A DNA stretch of 64,000 nt from Streptomyces fructofermentans. GTDB taxonomy: Bacteria > Actinomycetota > Actinomycetes > Streptomycetales > Streptomycetaceae. The stretch is from NCBI RefSeq assembly GCF_014651055.1, contig NZ_BMWD01000015.1, forward strand, positions 124,001 through 188,000, in the 5' to 3' direction. Shown here piece after piece: positions 25,767 to 33,596 of the stretch (positions within the stretch are counted from its first letter, which is position 1; every line of letters begins with the position of its first letter). The position numbers and the translations under genes were made by a program. The notes under the pieces are model-generated. The model did no database searches. It was not told the origin of the DNA and saw nothing but the letters and a program-made list of their open reading frames with translations.

Positions 25767-26987
25767 ATGCCGAACACCCCCACTCCGTCACGCCCCCGCC
25801 GCCGTCCCGGATCGCGTTCCGCGCTGTTCGTCACCGCGGCCGCACTCCTCGCGAGCGTTCTCACCTGGCCCGCGGCCGACCGCGCCGAGGCCGCGCCCGC
25901 CGCCTTCGCCCACCCCGGAGTCACCGTCTCCCGGGGCCAGCTGGACTTCGCCCGGCAGCAGGTGAACGCGGGCGCCCAGCCGTGGAAGGGCGCGTACGAC
26001 CAGATGATGGCCGGCAAGTACGCCTCGCTCTCGCGCACCCCCAAGCCCCGCGCGGTCGTCGAGTGCGGCTCGTACTCGAACCCCAACAACGGCTGCACGG
26101 ACGAGCGCGAGGACGCGATCGCCGCGTACACCCAGGCCCTCGCCTGGTACGTCACCCGGGACGCGCGCCACGCGAGGAAGGCGATCGAGCTGATGGACGC
26201 CTGGTCGGCGACCATCCAGGACCACACCAACAGCAACGCGCCGCTGCAGACCGGCTGGGCGGGTTCGTCCTGGCCCAAGGCCGCCGAGATCATCAAGTAC
26301 ACGTACGACGGCGGCTGGGCGAACTCCGGGCGCTTCGCGACGATGCTCCGCACCGTCTACCTGCCCGAGGTCATCAACGGCTCGAACTCCAACGGCAACT
26401 GGGAGCTGTCGATGATGGAGGCCGCCGTCGGCATCTCCGTCTTCCTGGAGGACAAGACGTCGTACGACAGGGCGATGGCCAGGTTCCGCACCCGCACGGC
26501 CGCCTACGTCTACCTCTCGTCCGACGGCGCGCTGCCGAAGACCGTGCCGAGCCAGAACCTCGACACCACGCAGAAGATCGTCAACTACTGGCAGGGCCAG
26601 TCGACCTTCGTCAACGGGCTCACCCAGGAGACCTGCCGCGACTTCACGCACACCGGGTACGGGATCTCCGCGATCTCGCACATCGCCGAGACCAGCCGCA
26701 TCCAGGGCCAGGACCTGTACGGCACCGACGTCGGCGAGCGGCTGCGGCACGCGCTGGGCTTCCAGGCGAAGTACCAGCTCGGCGAGGCCGCCCCGGGCTG
26801 GCTGTGCGGCGGGTCCCTGCACCTCGGGCTCGGACCGGTCACCGAGGTGGGGCACAACGCCCTGCACAACCGGCTCGGCCACGCCATGACCAACACCGAG
26901 CGGCTGACCGCGCAGAACCGCCCGGCCGCGAGCAACAACCTCTTCGTCGCCTGGGAGACCCTCACGCACGGGGACAACCCGAACTGA
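25767..26987 (+). CDS. Secreted alginate-lyase-family polysaccharide lyase
   Basis: The protein of about 406 residues has a basic n-region (RPRRRPGSRS), a hydrophobic core and a cleavage region near AEAAPA, indicating secretion. The mature part is an all-helical toroid of the alginate lyase family (PF05426-like, PL38-type), with NSNAPLQTGWAGSSWPKAAE, NGNWELSMMEAAVG and HTGYGISAISHIAE containing the conserved Asn, His and Tyr expected at the active site. It should cleave an acidic polysaccharide outside the cell; substrate not certain. Start is ambiguous: the ATG at 25749 has no spaced ribosome binding site, so 25767 is preferred. A clear promoter lies at 25670-25698. Confidence 0.82.
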   Translation: MPNTPTPSRPRRRPGSRSALFVTAAALLASVLTWPAADRAEAAPAAFAHPGVTVSRGQLDFARQQVNAGAQPWKGAYDQMMAGKYASLSRTPKPRAVVECGSYSNPNNGCTDEREDAIAAYTQALAWYVTRDARHARKAIELMDAWSATIQDHTNSNAPLQTGWAGSSWPKAAEIIKYTYDGGWANSGRFATMLRTVYLPEVINGSNSNGNWELSMMEAAVGISVFLEDKTSYDRAMARFRTRTAAYVYLSSDGALPKTVPSQNLDTTQKIVNYWQGQSTFVNGLTQETCRDFTHTGYGISAISHIAETSRIQGQDLYGTDVGERLRHALGFQAKYQLGEAAPGWLCGGSLHLGLGPVTEVGHNALHNRLGHAMTNTERLTAQNRPAASNNLFVAWETLTHGDNPN

Positions 26988-27075
26988 CCGGGTGTCCGGG
27001 GCCGGGTGGCGGGCGTGCGGACCGCCGCCCGGACCCCGCGGCCTGCCCCCGGGACCCCGCTGTCGCTGCCGGCGG

Positions 27076-27129
27076 CCCGGCCCCGGACCCGGTGGTCGGC
27101 ACCCCGGCCCCGGACCCGGCGGTCGGCAC
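27076..27129. repeat. 27-bp tandem duplication upstream of kdpD
   Basis: Two adjacent 27-bp copies (starting CCCGGCCCCGGACCCGG) differ at one base. They lie in the 306-base gap 26988-27293, which otherwise holds GC-rich filler and a GC-poorer stretch at 27225-27290 next to kdpD that probably contains the promoter. Confidence 0.8.
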
Positions 27130-27293
27130 TCCGCCGCCCGGAGCCCGCCCCGGCGGCCCGGCCGGACGGGGGCTCCGGCGTATCAGGGATGCGTCAAGGA
27201 CTGCCGCCCACACGCCCCGCGCCCGATTTGTCGGGACTTCCGGTCGTAGGGTCGACCCGGCGTACGCAGTGCGTTTGGGAAGACAATGAGGCC

Positions 27294-29852
27294 ATGGGAC
27301 GCGGCAAGCTTCGGATCTACCTCGGTGCGGCACCGGGCGTCGGCAAGACGTACGCGATGCTGGCCGAGGCGCATCGCAGGGTGGAACGGGGCACGGACTG
27401 CGTGGTGGCCCTCGTGGAGCACCACGACCGGCCGCGCACGGAGGTGATGCTGCACGGCCTGGAACAGGTTCCGCGCGCGGAGCTCGGGCACCGCGGCGGG
27501 CTCTTCACCGAGATGGACGTCGACGCCGTGCTGCGGCGCGCCCCGGCCGTCGCCCTGGTGGACGAACTGGCCCACACCAATGTCCCCGGCTCGCGCAACG
27601 CCAAGCGCTGGCAGGACGTGGAGGAACTGCTCGCGGCCGGTGTCGACGTGGTCTCGACGGTCAACATCCAGCACCTGGAGTCGCTCGGGGACGTCGTCGA
27701 GTCCATAACCGGCGTCCGGCAGCGGGAGACAGTCCCGGACGAAGTGGTCCGGCGGGCCGACCAGGTCGAGCTGGTCGACATGTCGCCGCAGGCACTGCGC
27801 CGCCGGATGGCCCACGGGAACGTCTACCAGCCGGACAAGGTCGACGCGGCCCTGTCCAACTACTTCCGGCCCGGCAACCTCACCGCCCTGCGCGAGCTGG
27901 CGCTGCTGTGGGTCGCCGACCAGGTGGACGCGTACCTCCGGCAGTACCGGGGCGAGCACGGCATCCGCTCCACCTGGCAGGCCCGCGAACGCATCGTCGT
28001 CGGACTGACCGGCGGACCCGAGGGGCGCACCCTCATCCGGCGGGCCGCCCGCCTCGCCGAGAAGGGCGCCGGCGGCGAGGTCCTCGCCGTCTACATCGCC
28101 CGCAGCGACGGCCTGACCTCCGCCTCTCCCAAGGAACTCGCCGTCCAGCGCACCCTCGCCGAGGACCTCGGCGGCACCTTCCACCACGTGGTCGGCGAGG
28201 ACATCCCGTCCGCGCTCCTGGAGTTCGCGCGGGGCGTCAACGCCTCCCAGATCGTCCTGGGCTCCTCGCGGCGCAAGACCTGGCAGTACGTGTTCGGGCC
28301 CGGCGTCGGCGCCACGGTCGCCCGGGACTCGGGACCCGACCTCGACGTCCACATCGTCACGCACGACGAGGCGGGCAAGGGGCGCGGCCTGCCGGTCGCG
28401 CGCGGCGCGCGGCTGGGCAGGACCCGTATCCTCGCGGGCTGGCTGGTCGGGGTCGCCGGACCGGCGCTCCTGGCCCTGCTGCTCACCCACAGTGACGCGG
28501 ACCTCGGGCTCGCCAACGACATGCTGCTGTTCCTGACGCTGACGGTGGCGGCGGCCCTGCTGGGCGGACTCCTTCCGGCGCTCGCCTCGGCGGCCTTCGG
28601 CTCACTCCTGCTGAACTACTTCTTCACCCCGCCGATGCACCGGCTGACCGTCGCCGACCCCAAGAACCTCGTGGCCATCGTGATCTTCTTCGGGGTCGCG
28701 GTGTCCGTCGCCTCCGTGGTCGACCTCGCGGCCCGCCGGACCCACCAGGCCGCCCGGCTGCGCGCGGAGTCCGAGATCCTCTCCTTCCTGGCCGGCAGCG
28801 TCCTGCGCGGCGAGACCAGCCTGGACGCCCTGCTGGAACGGGTCCGCGAGACCTTCGGCATGGAGTCCGTGGCCCTCCTGGAGCGCGGCGGCGACGTGGA
28901 GCCGTGGCGCTGTGCCGGCAGCGTGGGCCCGCACCCGCCCGCGCTGCCCGAGGACGCGGACGTGGACATGCCGGTCGGCGACCACACCGCGCTCGCCCTC
29001 TCCGGACGGGTGCTGCCCGCCGAGGACCGGCGTGTCCTCGCCGCCTTCGCCGCCCAGGCCGTCGTCGTCCTGGACCGCAAGCGGCTCCAGCAGGAGGCGG
29101 AACAGGCCCGCGCGCTCGCCGAGGGGAACCGCATCCGTACGGCCCTGCTGGCGGCCGTCAGCCACGACCTGCGTACGCCGCTGGCCGCGATCAAGGCCGC
29201 CGTGTCGTCCCTCAGGTCGGACGACGTGGCCTGGTCCGAGGAGGACGAGGCCGAGCTGCTGGAGGGCATCGAGGCGGGCGCGGACCGGCTCGACCACCTG
29301 GTGGGCAACCTGCTCGACATGTCCCGGCTCCAGACCGGCACGGTCACCCCGCTGATCCGCGAGATCGACGTCGACGAGGTCGTCCCCATGGCCCTCGGCG
29401 GCGTCCCGGAGGGCAGCGTCGACCTGGAGATCCCCGAGACCCTGCCCATGGTCGCCGCCGACCCCGGCCTGCTGGAGCGGGCCGTGGCCAACATCGTCGA
29501 GAACGCCGTGAAGTACAGCCCCGAGGGCCGGCGCGTCCTCGTCTCCGCCAGCACGCTCGGCGACCGTGTCGAGGTCCGTGTGGTGGACCGCGGCAGGGGC
29601 GTCCCCGACGAGGCCAAGGAGCGGATCTTCGAGCCCTTCCAGCGGTACGGGGACGCCCCGCGCGGTGCCGGGGTGGGCCTCGGTCTCGCGGTCGCCCGCG
29701 GCTTCGCCGAGGCCATGGGCGGCACCCTCGGCGCCGAGGACACCCCCGGGGGCGGCCTCACCATGGTCCTCACCCTCAGTGTGGGCCCGTCCCGCACCCG
29801 TGCGCCCGCGCGAGCCGCGGCACCCGCCCAACCGGAAAGGCAGGCTTCATGA
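27294..29852 (+). CDS. kdpD: KdpD-type potassium/turgor sensor histidine kinase
   Basis: The 852-residue kinase begins with the KdpD domain (about 1-215; P-loop GAAPGVGKTYAML and VDELAHTNVPGSRN). A universal-stress-protein-like domain follows (about 238-355; LGSSRRKTWQYVFG region). Then come four membrane helices (about 380-480), a GAF-like region (about 505-600), the His-kinase dimerisation helix with AVSHDLRTPLAA (His near 624), and an ATPase domain (NIVENAVKYS, GVGLGLAVARG). KdpD senses low K+ or high osmolarity and phosphorylates KdpE. The start at 27294 is chosen at the first Met of the KdpD fold. kdpE overlaps its stop by 4 bases. No kdpFABC is in the window. Confidence 0.95.
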   Translation: MGRGKLRIYLGAAPGVGKTYAMLAEAHRRVERGTDCVVALVEHHDRPRTEVMLHGLEQVPRAELGHRGGLFTEMDVDAVLRRAPAVALVDELAHTNVPGSRNAKRWQDVEELLAAGVDVVSTVNIQHLESLGDVVESITGVRQRETVPDEVVRRADQVELVDMSPQALRRRMAHGNVYQPDKVDAALSNYFRPGNLTALRELALLWVADQVDAYLRQYRGEHGIRSTWQARERIVVGLTGGPEGRTLIRRAARLAEKGAGGEVLAVYIARSDGLTSASPKELAVQRTLAEDLGGTFHHVVGEDIPSALLEFARGVNASQIVLGSSRRKTWQYVFGPGVGATVARDSGPDLDVHIVTHDEAGKGRGLPVARGARLGRTRILAGWLVGVAGPALLALLLTHSDADLGLANDMLLFLTLTVAAALLGGLLPALASAAFGSLLLNYFFTPPMHRLTVADPKNLVAIVIFFGVAVSVASVVDLAARRTHQAARLRAESEILSFLAGSVLRGETSLDALLERVRETFGMESVALLERGGDVEPWRCAGSVGPHPPALPEDADVDMPVGDHTALALSGRVLPAEDRRVLAAFAAQAVVVLDRKRLQQEAEQARALAEGNRIRTALLAAVSHDLRTPLAAIKAAVSSLRSDDVAWSEEDEAELLEGIEAGADRLDHLVGNLLDMSRLQTGTVTPLIREIDVDEVVPMALGGVPEGSVDLEIPETLPMVAADPGLLERAVANIVENAVKYSPEGRRVLVSASTLGDRVEVRVVDRGRGVPDEAKERIFEPFQRYGDAPRGAGVGLGLAVARGFAEAMGGTLGAEDTPGGGLTMVLTLSVGPSRTRAPARAAAPAQPERQAS

Positions 29853-30532
29853 CCCGCGTCCTCGTGGTCGACGACGAGCCGCAGATCACCCGAGCCCTCG
29901 TGATCAACCTCAAGGCACGCAAGTACGAGGTCGACTCGGCGGGCGACGGCGCCACCGCGCTCCGGCTCGCCGCCGCCCGCCACCCCGATGTCGTCGTGCT
30001 CGACCTGGGCCTGCCCGACATGGACGGCGTCGAGGTGATCAGAGGGCTGCGCGGCTGGACCCGGGTGCCGATCCTCGTGCTGTCCGCGCGCCACTCCTCC
30101 GACGAGAAGGTCGAGGCCCTCGACGCGGGCGCCGACGACTACGTGACCAAGCCCTTCGGGATGGACGAGCTGCTCGCCCGGCTGCGGGCCGCCGTCCGGC
30201 GGGCCGAGCCCACCGGGGCCGGCGAGGACGACGTCGTCGTCGAGACCGAGACCTTCACGGTCGACCTCGCCGCGAAGAAGGTCCACCGGGACGGCCGCGA
30301 CGTGCGGCTCACCCCCACCGAGTGGCACCTCCTGGAGGTCCTGGTGCGCAACGCCGGCCGCCTGGTCGGCCAGCGGCAGCTGCTCCAGGAGGTATGGGGC
30401 CCCTCCTACGGCACCGAGACCAACTACCTGCGGGTCTACATGGCACAGCTCCGCCGCAAACTGGAGGCGGACCCCTCGCACCCCCGGCACTTCGTCACCG
30501 AGCCGGGGATGGGTTACCGGTTCGAGCGGTGA
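29849..30532 (+). CDS. kdpE: KdpE-type response regulator (OmpR family)
   Basis: The 227-residue protein has a receiver domain (D8/D9, phospho-acceptor D52, Lys in VTKPF) and a C-terminal winged-helix domain (about 130-227) ending PGMGYRFER. It starts within the kdpD stop (ATGA), so translation is coupled. KdpE normally activates kdpFABC. The closest potassium genes here are the trkA-like pair and a KimA-like importer 1.3-5 kb downstream, which are candidate targets (inference). Confidence 0.95.
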   Translation: MTRVLVVDDEPQITRALVINLKARKYEVDSAGDGATALRLAAARHPDVVVLDLGLPDMDGVEVIRGLRGWTRVPILVLSARHSSDEKVEALDAGADDYVTKPFGMDELLARLRAAVRRAEPTGAGEDDVVVETETFTVDLAAKKVHRDGRDVRLTPTEWHLLEVLVRNAGRLVGQRQLLQEVWGPSYGTETNYLRVYMAQLRRKLEADPSHPRHFVTEPGMGYRFER

Positions 30533-30597
30533 GCCGCGGCGAGGGGTCCCGGTTGGGGCGGCGGAACCACGGGTACGTAGCTGTCAGCGACCCCCGG

Positions 30598-30603
30598 TAC
30601 GCT
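30598..30603 (+). promoter_or_regulatory. Putative -10 box of a leaderless transcript for the OB-fold gene
   Basis: TACGCT fits TANNNT and lies 6 bases before the ATG at 30610, with no Shine-Dalgarno between them. This is the usual Streptomyces leaderless arrangement. No clear -35 is seen. Confidence 0.5.
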
Positions 30604-30609
30604 TCAGAC

Positions 30610-31008
30610 ATGAGCGCTGTCCCTCGTTCCGAAAAGCCGGTGGGCCGGTTCCGGCGCATGCTCGACCGGCTCTCCTCGTCGCAGGAGGACCTGGAGTCGG
30701 AGGAACTGCGCGAGGACACCGAGACCGCGGGATGCACGCGCATCTGTGACTGCCACGACCGACAGGTGGTCACGGTTGCTGGTACGTTGCGCACGGTCAC
30801 GCTGCGCCCGAGAGCCGGTGTCCCGGCCCTGGAGGCCGAGCTGTTCGACGGTTCGGCCCCCCTGGACGTGGTGTGGCTCGGCAGGCGCTCCATCGTCGGG
30901 ATAGAACCGGGACGCAAGCTGATCGCGTCGGGCCGGATCTCGATGAGCCGGGGCCGCCGCGTGCTGTTCAATCCGAAGTACGAACTCAGACCCCTCGGAC
31001 GGGAGTAG
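30610..31008 (+). CDS. OB-fold nucleic-acid-binding domain protein
   Basis: The 132-residue protein has a charged N-terminus (about 1-40) and an OB-fold (about 45-130) with VVTVAGTLRTVTLRP and LIASGRISMSRGRRVLFNPKYEL, like the anticodon-binding and RecG-wedge type OB domains. A small CTRICDC motif precedes the fold. It probably binds RNA or single-stranded DNA, but the partner is unknown. The gene is followed after 3 bases by DUF3159, and this pairing is conserved in actinobacteria next to the TrkA genes. Confidence 0.82.
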   Translation: MSAVPRSEKPVGRFRRMLDRLSSSQEDLESEELREDTETAGCTRICDCHDRQVVTVAGTLRTVTLRPRAGVPALEAELFDGSAPLDVVWLGRRSIVGIEPGRKLIASGRISMSRGRRVLFNPKYELRPLGRE

Positions 31009-31011
31009 CCG

Positions 31012-31728
31012 GTGACGTCGCTCGACAAGCCGACCGAAGACGCCCAGGACTCGCGGGCGGTGACCGAGGCCGCTCTCTTCGAGGCGTTCGGCGGTCTGCG
31101 GGGCATGATCGAGACGGTCCTCCCGGGCCTGCTCTTCGTCACGATCTACACGATCAACAAGGATCTGCACTCGGCCGCCATCGCGGCCGTCGGCGTCTCG
31201 ATCCTGCTCGTCGTGGTGCGCCTCGTCATGAAGGACACCGTCAAGCACGCCTTCAGCGGCGTCTTCGGCGTGGCCTTCGGCGTGGTCTTCGCGATGATGA
31301 CGGGCAACGCCAAGGACTTCTACCTGCCGGGCATGATCTACACGCTCGGCCTCGCCCTCGCCTACATCGTGACGACCCTCGCGGGCGTGCCCCTGATCGG
31401 CCTGATCCTCGGCCCGGTCTTCAAGGAGAACCTCTCCTGGCGCACCCGCAACCCGGGCCGCAAGAAGGCGTACGCGAAGGCCAGCTGGGCCTGGGGCCTG
31501 ATCCTGCTCGCCAAGTGCGCGATCCTCTTCCCCCTCTACTGGTGGGCCGACACCACCCAGCTCGGCTGGGTCCTGGTCGCGCTGAAGATCCCGCCCTTCC
31601 TGCTCGCGGTCTGGCTCACCTGGGTCTTCCTCGCCAAGGCTCCGCCGCCGATCGACGTCTTCGCCGAGATGGAGGCCGAGGAGCGCGCGGCGAAGGAGCG
31701 GGAGTCCGCCGGCCGCTCGGCCGACTGA
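31012..31728 (+). CDS. DUF3159 membrane protein
   Basis: The 238-residue protein has about six membrane helices (roughly residues 38-225; for example LLFVTIYTINKDLHSAAIAAVG and GLALAYIVTTLAGVPLIGLILGP). Both ends are charged and cytoplasmic in prediction. DUF3159 has distant similarity to the intracellular septation protein A/YciB type. The GTG start is 3 bases after the OB-fold stop with GGGAG upstream. A very strong terminator follows. Its position beside RCK proteins suggests, but does not show, a membrane-transport role. Confidence 0.85.
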   Translation: MTSLDKPTEDAQDSRAVTEAALFEAFGGLRGMIETVLPGLLFVTIYTINKDLHSAAIAAVGVSILLVVVRLVMKDTVKHAFSGVFGVAFGVVFAMMTGNAKDFYLPGMIYTLGLALAYIVTTLAGVPLIGLILGPVFKENLSWRTRNPGRKKAYAKASWAWGLILLAKCAILFPLYWWADTTQLGWVLVALKIPPFLLAVWLTWVFLAKAPPPIDVFAEMEAEERAAKERESAGRSAD

Positions 31729-31757
31729 GTCCACCGCTTCGACCGAGTCCTCCACGC

Positions 31758-31807
31758 GTACGTGGAAGGGGGCGCCCCGGAAACCCGGGGCGCCCCCTTC
31801 CACGTAC
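31758..31807. terminator. Bidirectional terminator with perfect 23-bp stem
   Basis: The arms 31758-31780 and 31785-31807 (GTACGTGGAAGGGGGCGC at the base) are perfectly complementary around an AAAC loop. It separates the convergent DUF3159 and trkA-like genes. Confidence 0.9.
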
Positions 31808-31821
31808 ACGAGAGCGCGGGG

Positions 31822-32499
31822 TCAGCCGGCCGTGTCCTGGCGGCGGACGGACAGCAGGTCCTCCAACTGCTCCTCGCGGGCCTGGGCGGCCACGAAGAGA
31901 AGTTCGTCGCCCGCCTCCAGGGAGTCCTCGCGGGTCGGGGTGAGCACGCGGGTACCGCGGATGATCGTGACCAGGGACGTGTCCTCGGGCCACTCCACGG
32001 CGCCGACCCGCGTCCCCGCGAGCGCCGACTCGGGCGGCAGGGTCAGCTCGACGAGGTTGGCGTCGCCGTGGCTGAAGCGGAGCAGCCGGACCAGGTCGCC
32101 GACGCTCACCGCCTCCTCGACCAGGGCGGACATCAGACGCGGCGTGGAGACGGCGACGTCCACACCCCACGACTCGTTGAACAGCCATTCGTTCTTGGGG
32201 TTGTTGACGCGGGCGACGACGCGCGGGACCCCGTACTCGGTCTTCGCGAGCAGCGACACGACGAGGTTGACCTTGTCGTCACCGGTGGCCGCGATCACCA
32301 CGTTGCAGCGCTGGAGCGCCGCCTCGTCCAGGGACGTGATCTCGCAGGCGTCGGCGAGCAGCCATTCCGCCTGCGGCACCCGCTCGACCGAGATGGCCGT
32401 CGGCGCCTTGTCGATCAGCAGGATCTCGTGCCCGTTCTCCAGGAGCTCGCCCGCGATCGAGCGGCCCACCGCGCCGGCACCGGCAATGGCGACCCTCAT
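31822..32499 (-). CDS. TrkA/RCK-domain potassium channel or transporter regulatory protein (second of pair)
   Basis: The 225-residue protein has an N-terminal RCK_N Rossmann domain (GAGAVG at 7-12; LLIDKAPTAIS) and a C-terminal RCK_C domain (about 140-215). Such proteins bind NAD(H), ATP/ADP or, in some families, c-di-AMP and gate K+ transporters at the membrane. It is shorter than E. coli TrkA because it has one RCK unit. Its start overlaps the stop of the upstream trkA-like gene (ATGA), so the two are co-translated and probably form a hetero-oligomeric ring, like CeoB/CeoC of mycobacteria. Confidence 0.9.
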   Translation of the reverse strand: MRVAIAGAGAVGRSIAGELLENGHEILLIDKAPTAISVERVPQAEWLLADACEITSLDEAALQRCNVVIAATGDDKVNLVVSLLAKTEYGVPRVVARVNNPKNEWLFNESWGVDVAVSTPRLMSALVEEAVSVGDLVRLLRFSHGDANLVELTLPPESALAGTRVGAVEWPEDTSLVTIIRGTRVLTPTREDSLEAGDELLFVAAQAREEQLEDLLSVRRQDTAG

Positions 32500-33170
32500 C
32501 AGTGACCGCCTTCCTCATCAGGGCCCTCGGCGAACGCCGCCTCGACCTTGTCGACGTCGTCCGTACGCATCATCACGTGCACGAGGTCGCCCTCCTGCAG
32601 CACCGTCTGCGAGGTGGGCAGCACCGCCTCGCCCAGCCGGGTGAGGAAGGCCACGCGCACACCGGTCTCCTCCTGGAGCCGGCTGATCCGCTGACCGACC
32701 CACGCCGTCGAGGCGTGCACCTCGGCGAGCTGCACACCGCCGGTGGGGTCGCGCCACAGCGGCTCCGCGCCCGACGGCAGCAGACGCCGGAGCATCTGGT
32801 CGGCGGTCCAGCGGACGGTGGCGACGGTCGGGATGCCCAGGCGCTGGTAGACCTCGGCGCGGCGCGGGTCGTAGATGCGGGCCGCGACGTTCTCGATGCC
32901 GAACATCTCGCGGGCCACCCGGGCGGCGATGATGTTCGAGTTGTCGCCGCTGGAGACGGCGGCGAAGGCGCCGGCCTCCTCGATGCCCGCCTCGCGCAGG
33001 GTGTCCTGGTCGAAGCCGACTCCGGTCACACGACGGCCGCCGAACCCGGAGCCGAGTCGCCGGAAGGCGGTGGGGTCCTGGTCGATGACGGCGACCGTGT
33101 GCCCCTGCTGCTCCAGGGTCTGGGCGAGAGCGGATCCCACTCTGCCGCAGCCCATGATGACGATGTGCAC
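32499..33170 (-). CDS. TrkA/RCK-domain potassium channel or transporter regulatory protein (first of pair)
   Basis: The 223-residue protein has RCK_N with GCGRVG at 7-12 and an acidic residue ending strand 2 (VIDQD), and RCK_C at about 140-215. It is about 30 percent like its partner by eye. Ribosome binding site GGAAGGAC precedes the ATG. No TrkH/TrkG membrane subunit is in the window; the divergent neighbour is a KimA-like K+ importer, a plausible client. Confidence 0.9.
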   Translation of the reverse strand: MHIVIMGCGRVGSALAQTLEQQGHTVAVIDQDPTAFRRLGSGFGGRRVTGVGFDQDTLREAGIEEAGAFAAVSSGDNSNIIAARVAREMFGIENVAARIYDPRRAEVYQRLGIPTVATVRWTADQMLRRLLPSGAEPLWRDPTGGVQLAEVHASTAWVGQRISRLQEETGVRVAFLTRLGEAVLPTSQTVLQEGDLVHVMMRTDDVDKVEAAFAEGPDEEGGH

Positions 33171-33294
33171 GACCGTCCTTCCGGTGTGAAAAATTGCTGC
33201 TCAGGCTGAAACAGGGTCTCAGACCGACGCCCAAGCTACACACGCGCGGTCCGCCAGGGGCACCCTTGTGCACGTTCGCCGCGGCTCCCGGCGA

Positions 33295-33390
33295 TCAGCG
33301 GCGGCTGATGCTCCGCACACTCATGAGGGTCAGAACGCCGAGCCCGACGAGTCCGGCGGCGGCGCCGATGAGTTCCGCGGTGGCATGCAT
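33295..33390 (-). CDS. 31-residue single-helix membrane peptide
   Basis: The minus-strand frame starts ATG at 33390, ends TGA at 33297-33295, and encodes a peptide starting MHATAELIGAAAG with one membrane helix (about residues 5-25; LVGLGVLTLMSV) and a basic tail SISRR. A perfect GGAGGT Shine-Dalgarno sits 3 bases before the ATG. An AT-richer patch at 33425-33450 just upstream could be its promoter. It is on the same strand as, and 124 bases before, the trkA-like pair. Size and topology recall KdpF-like transporter peptides, but sequence similarity is not evident. Too short for normal gene calling. Confidence 0.65.
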   Translation of the reverse strand: MHATAELIGAAAGLVGLGVLTLMSVRSISRR

Positions 33391-33583
33391 GGGACCTCCA
33401 TGAACGGGCAACGGAAGGCAAAGATTTGGCCTTTTTCATATAGGCACGGAATCCGACTTCGCCGTGGAATCCGCAACCGGACGCCCGTGGGATTTCACTC
33501 GGAGGGCAGAACCCGGACAAACGTCACCACGATCGGTCGCCGCCGAGTGCGGGGGAGGGTGGGCGAGGCCGTGTGCGACCGCT

Positions 33584-33589
33584 TACGAT
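33584..33589 (+). promoter_or_regulatory. Putative -10 box of a leaderless transcript for the KimA-like gene
   Basis: TACGAT ends 7 bases before the GTG at 33597, and no Shine-Dalgarno lies between. This decides the start in favour of 33597 over the in-frame GTG at 33573. Confidence 0.6.
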
Positions 33590-33596
33590 CCTCTCC

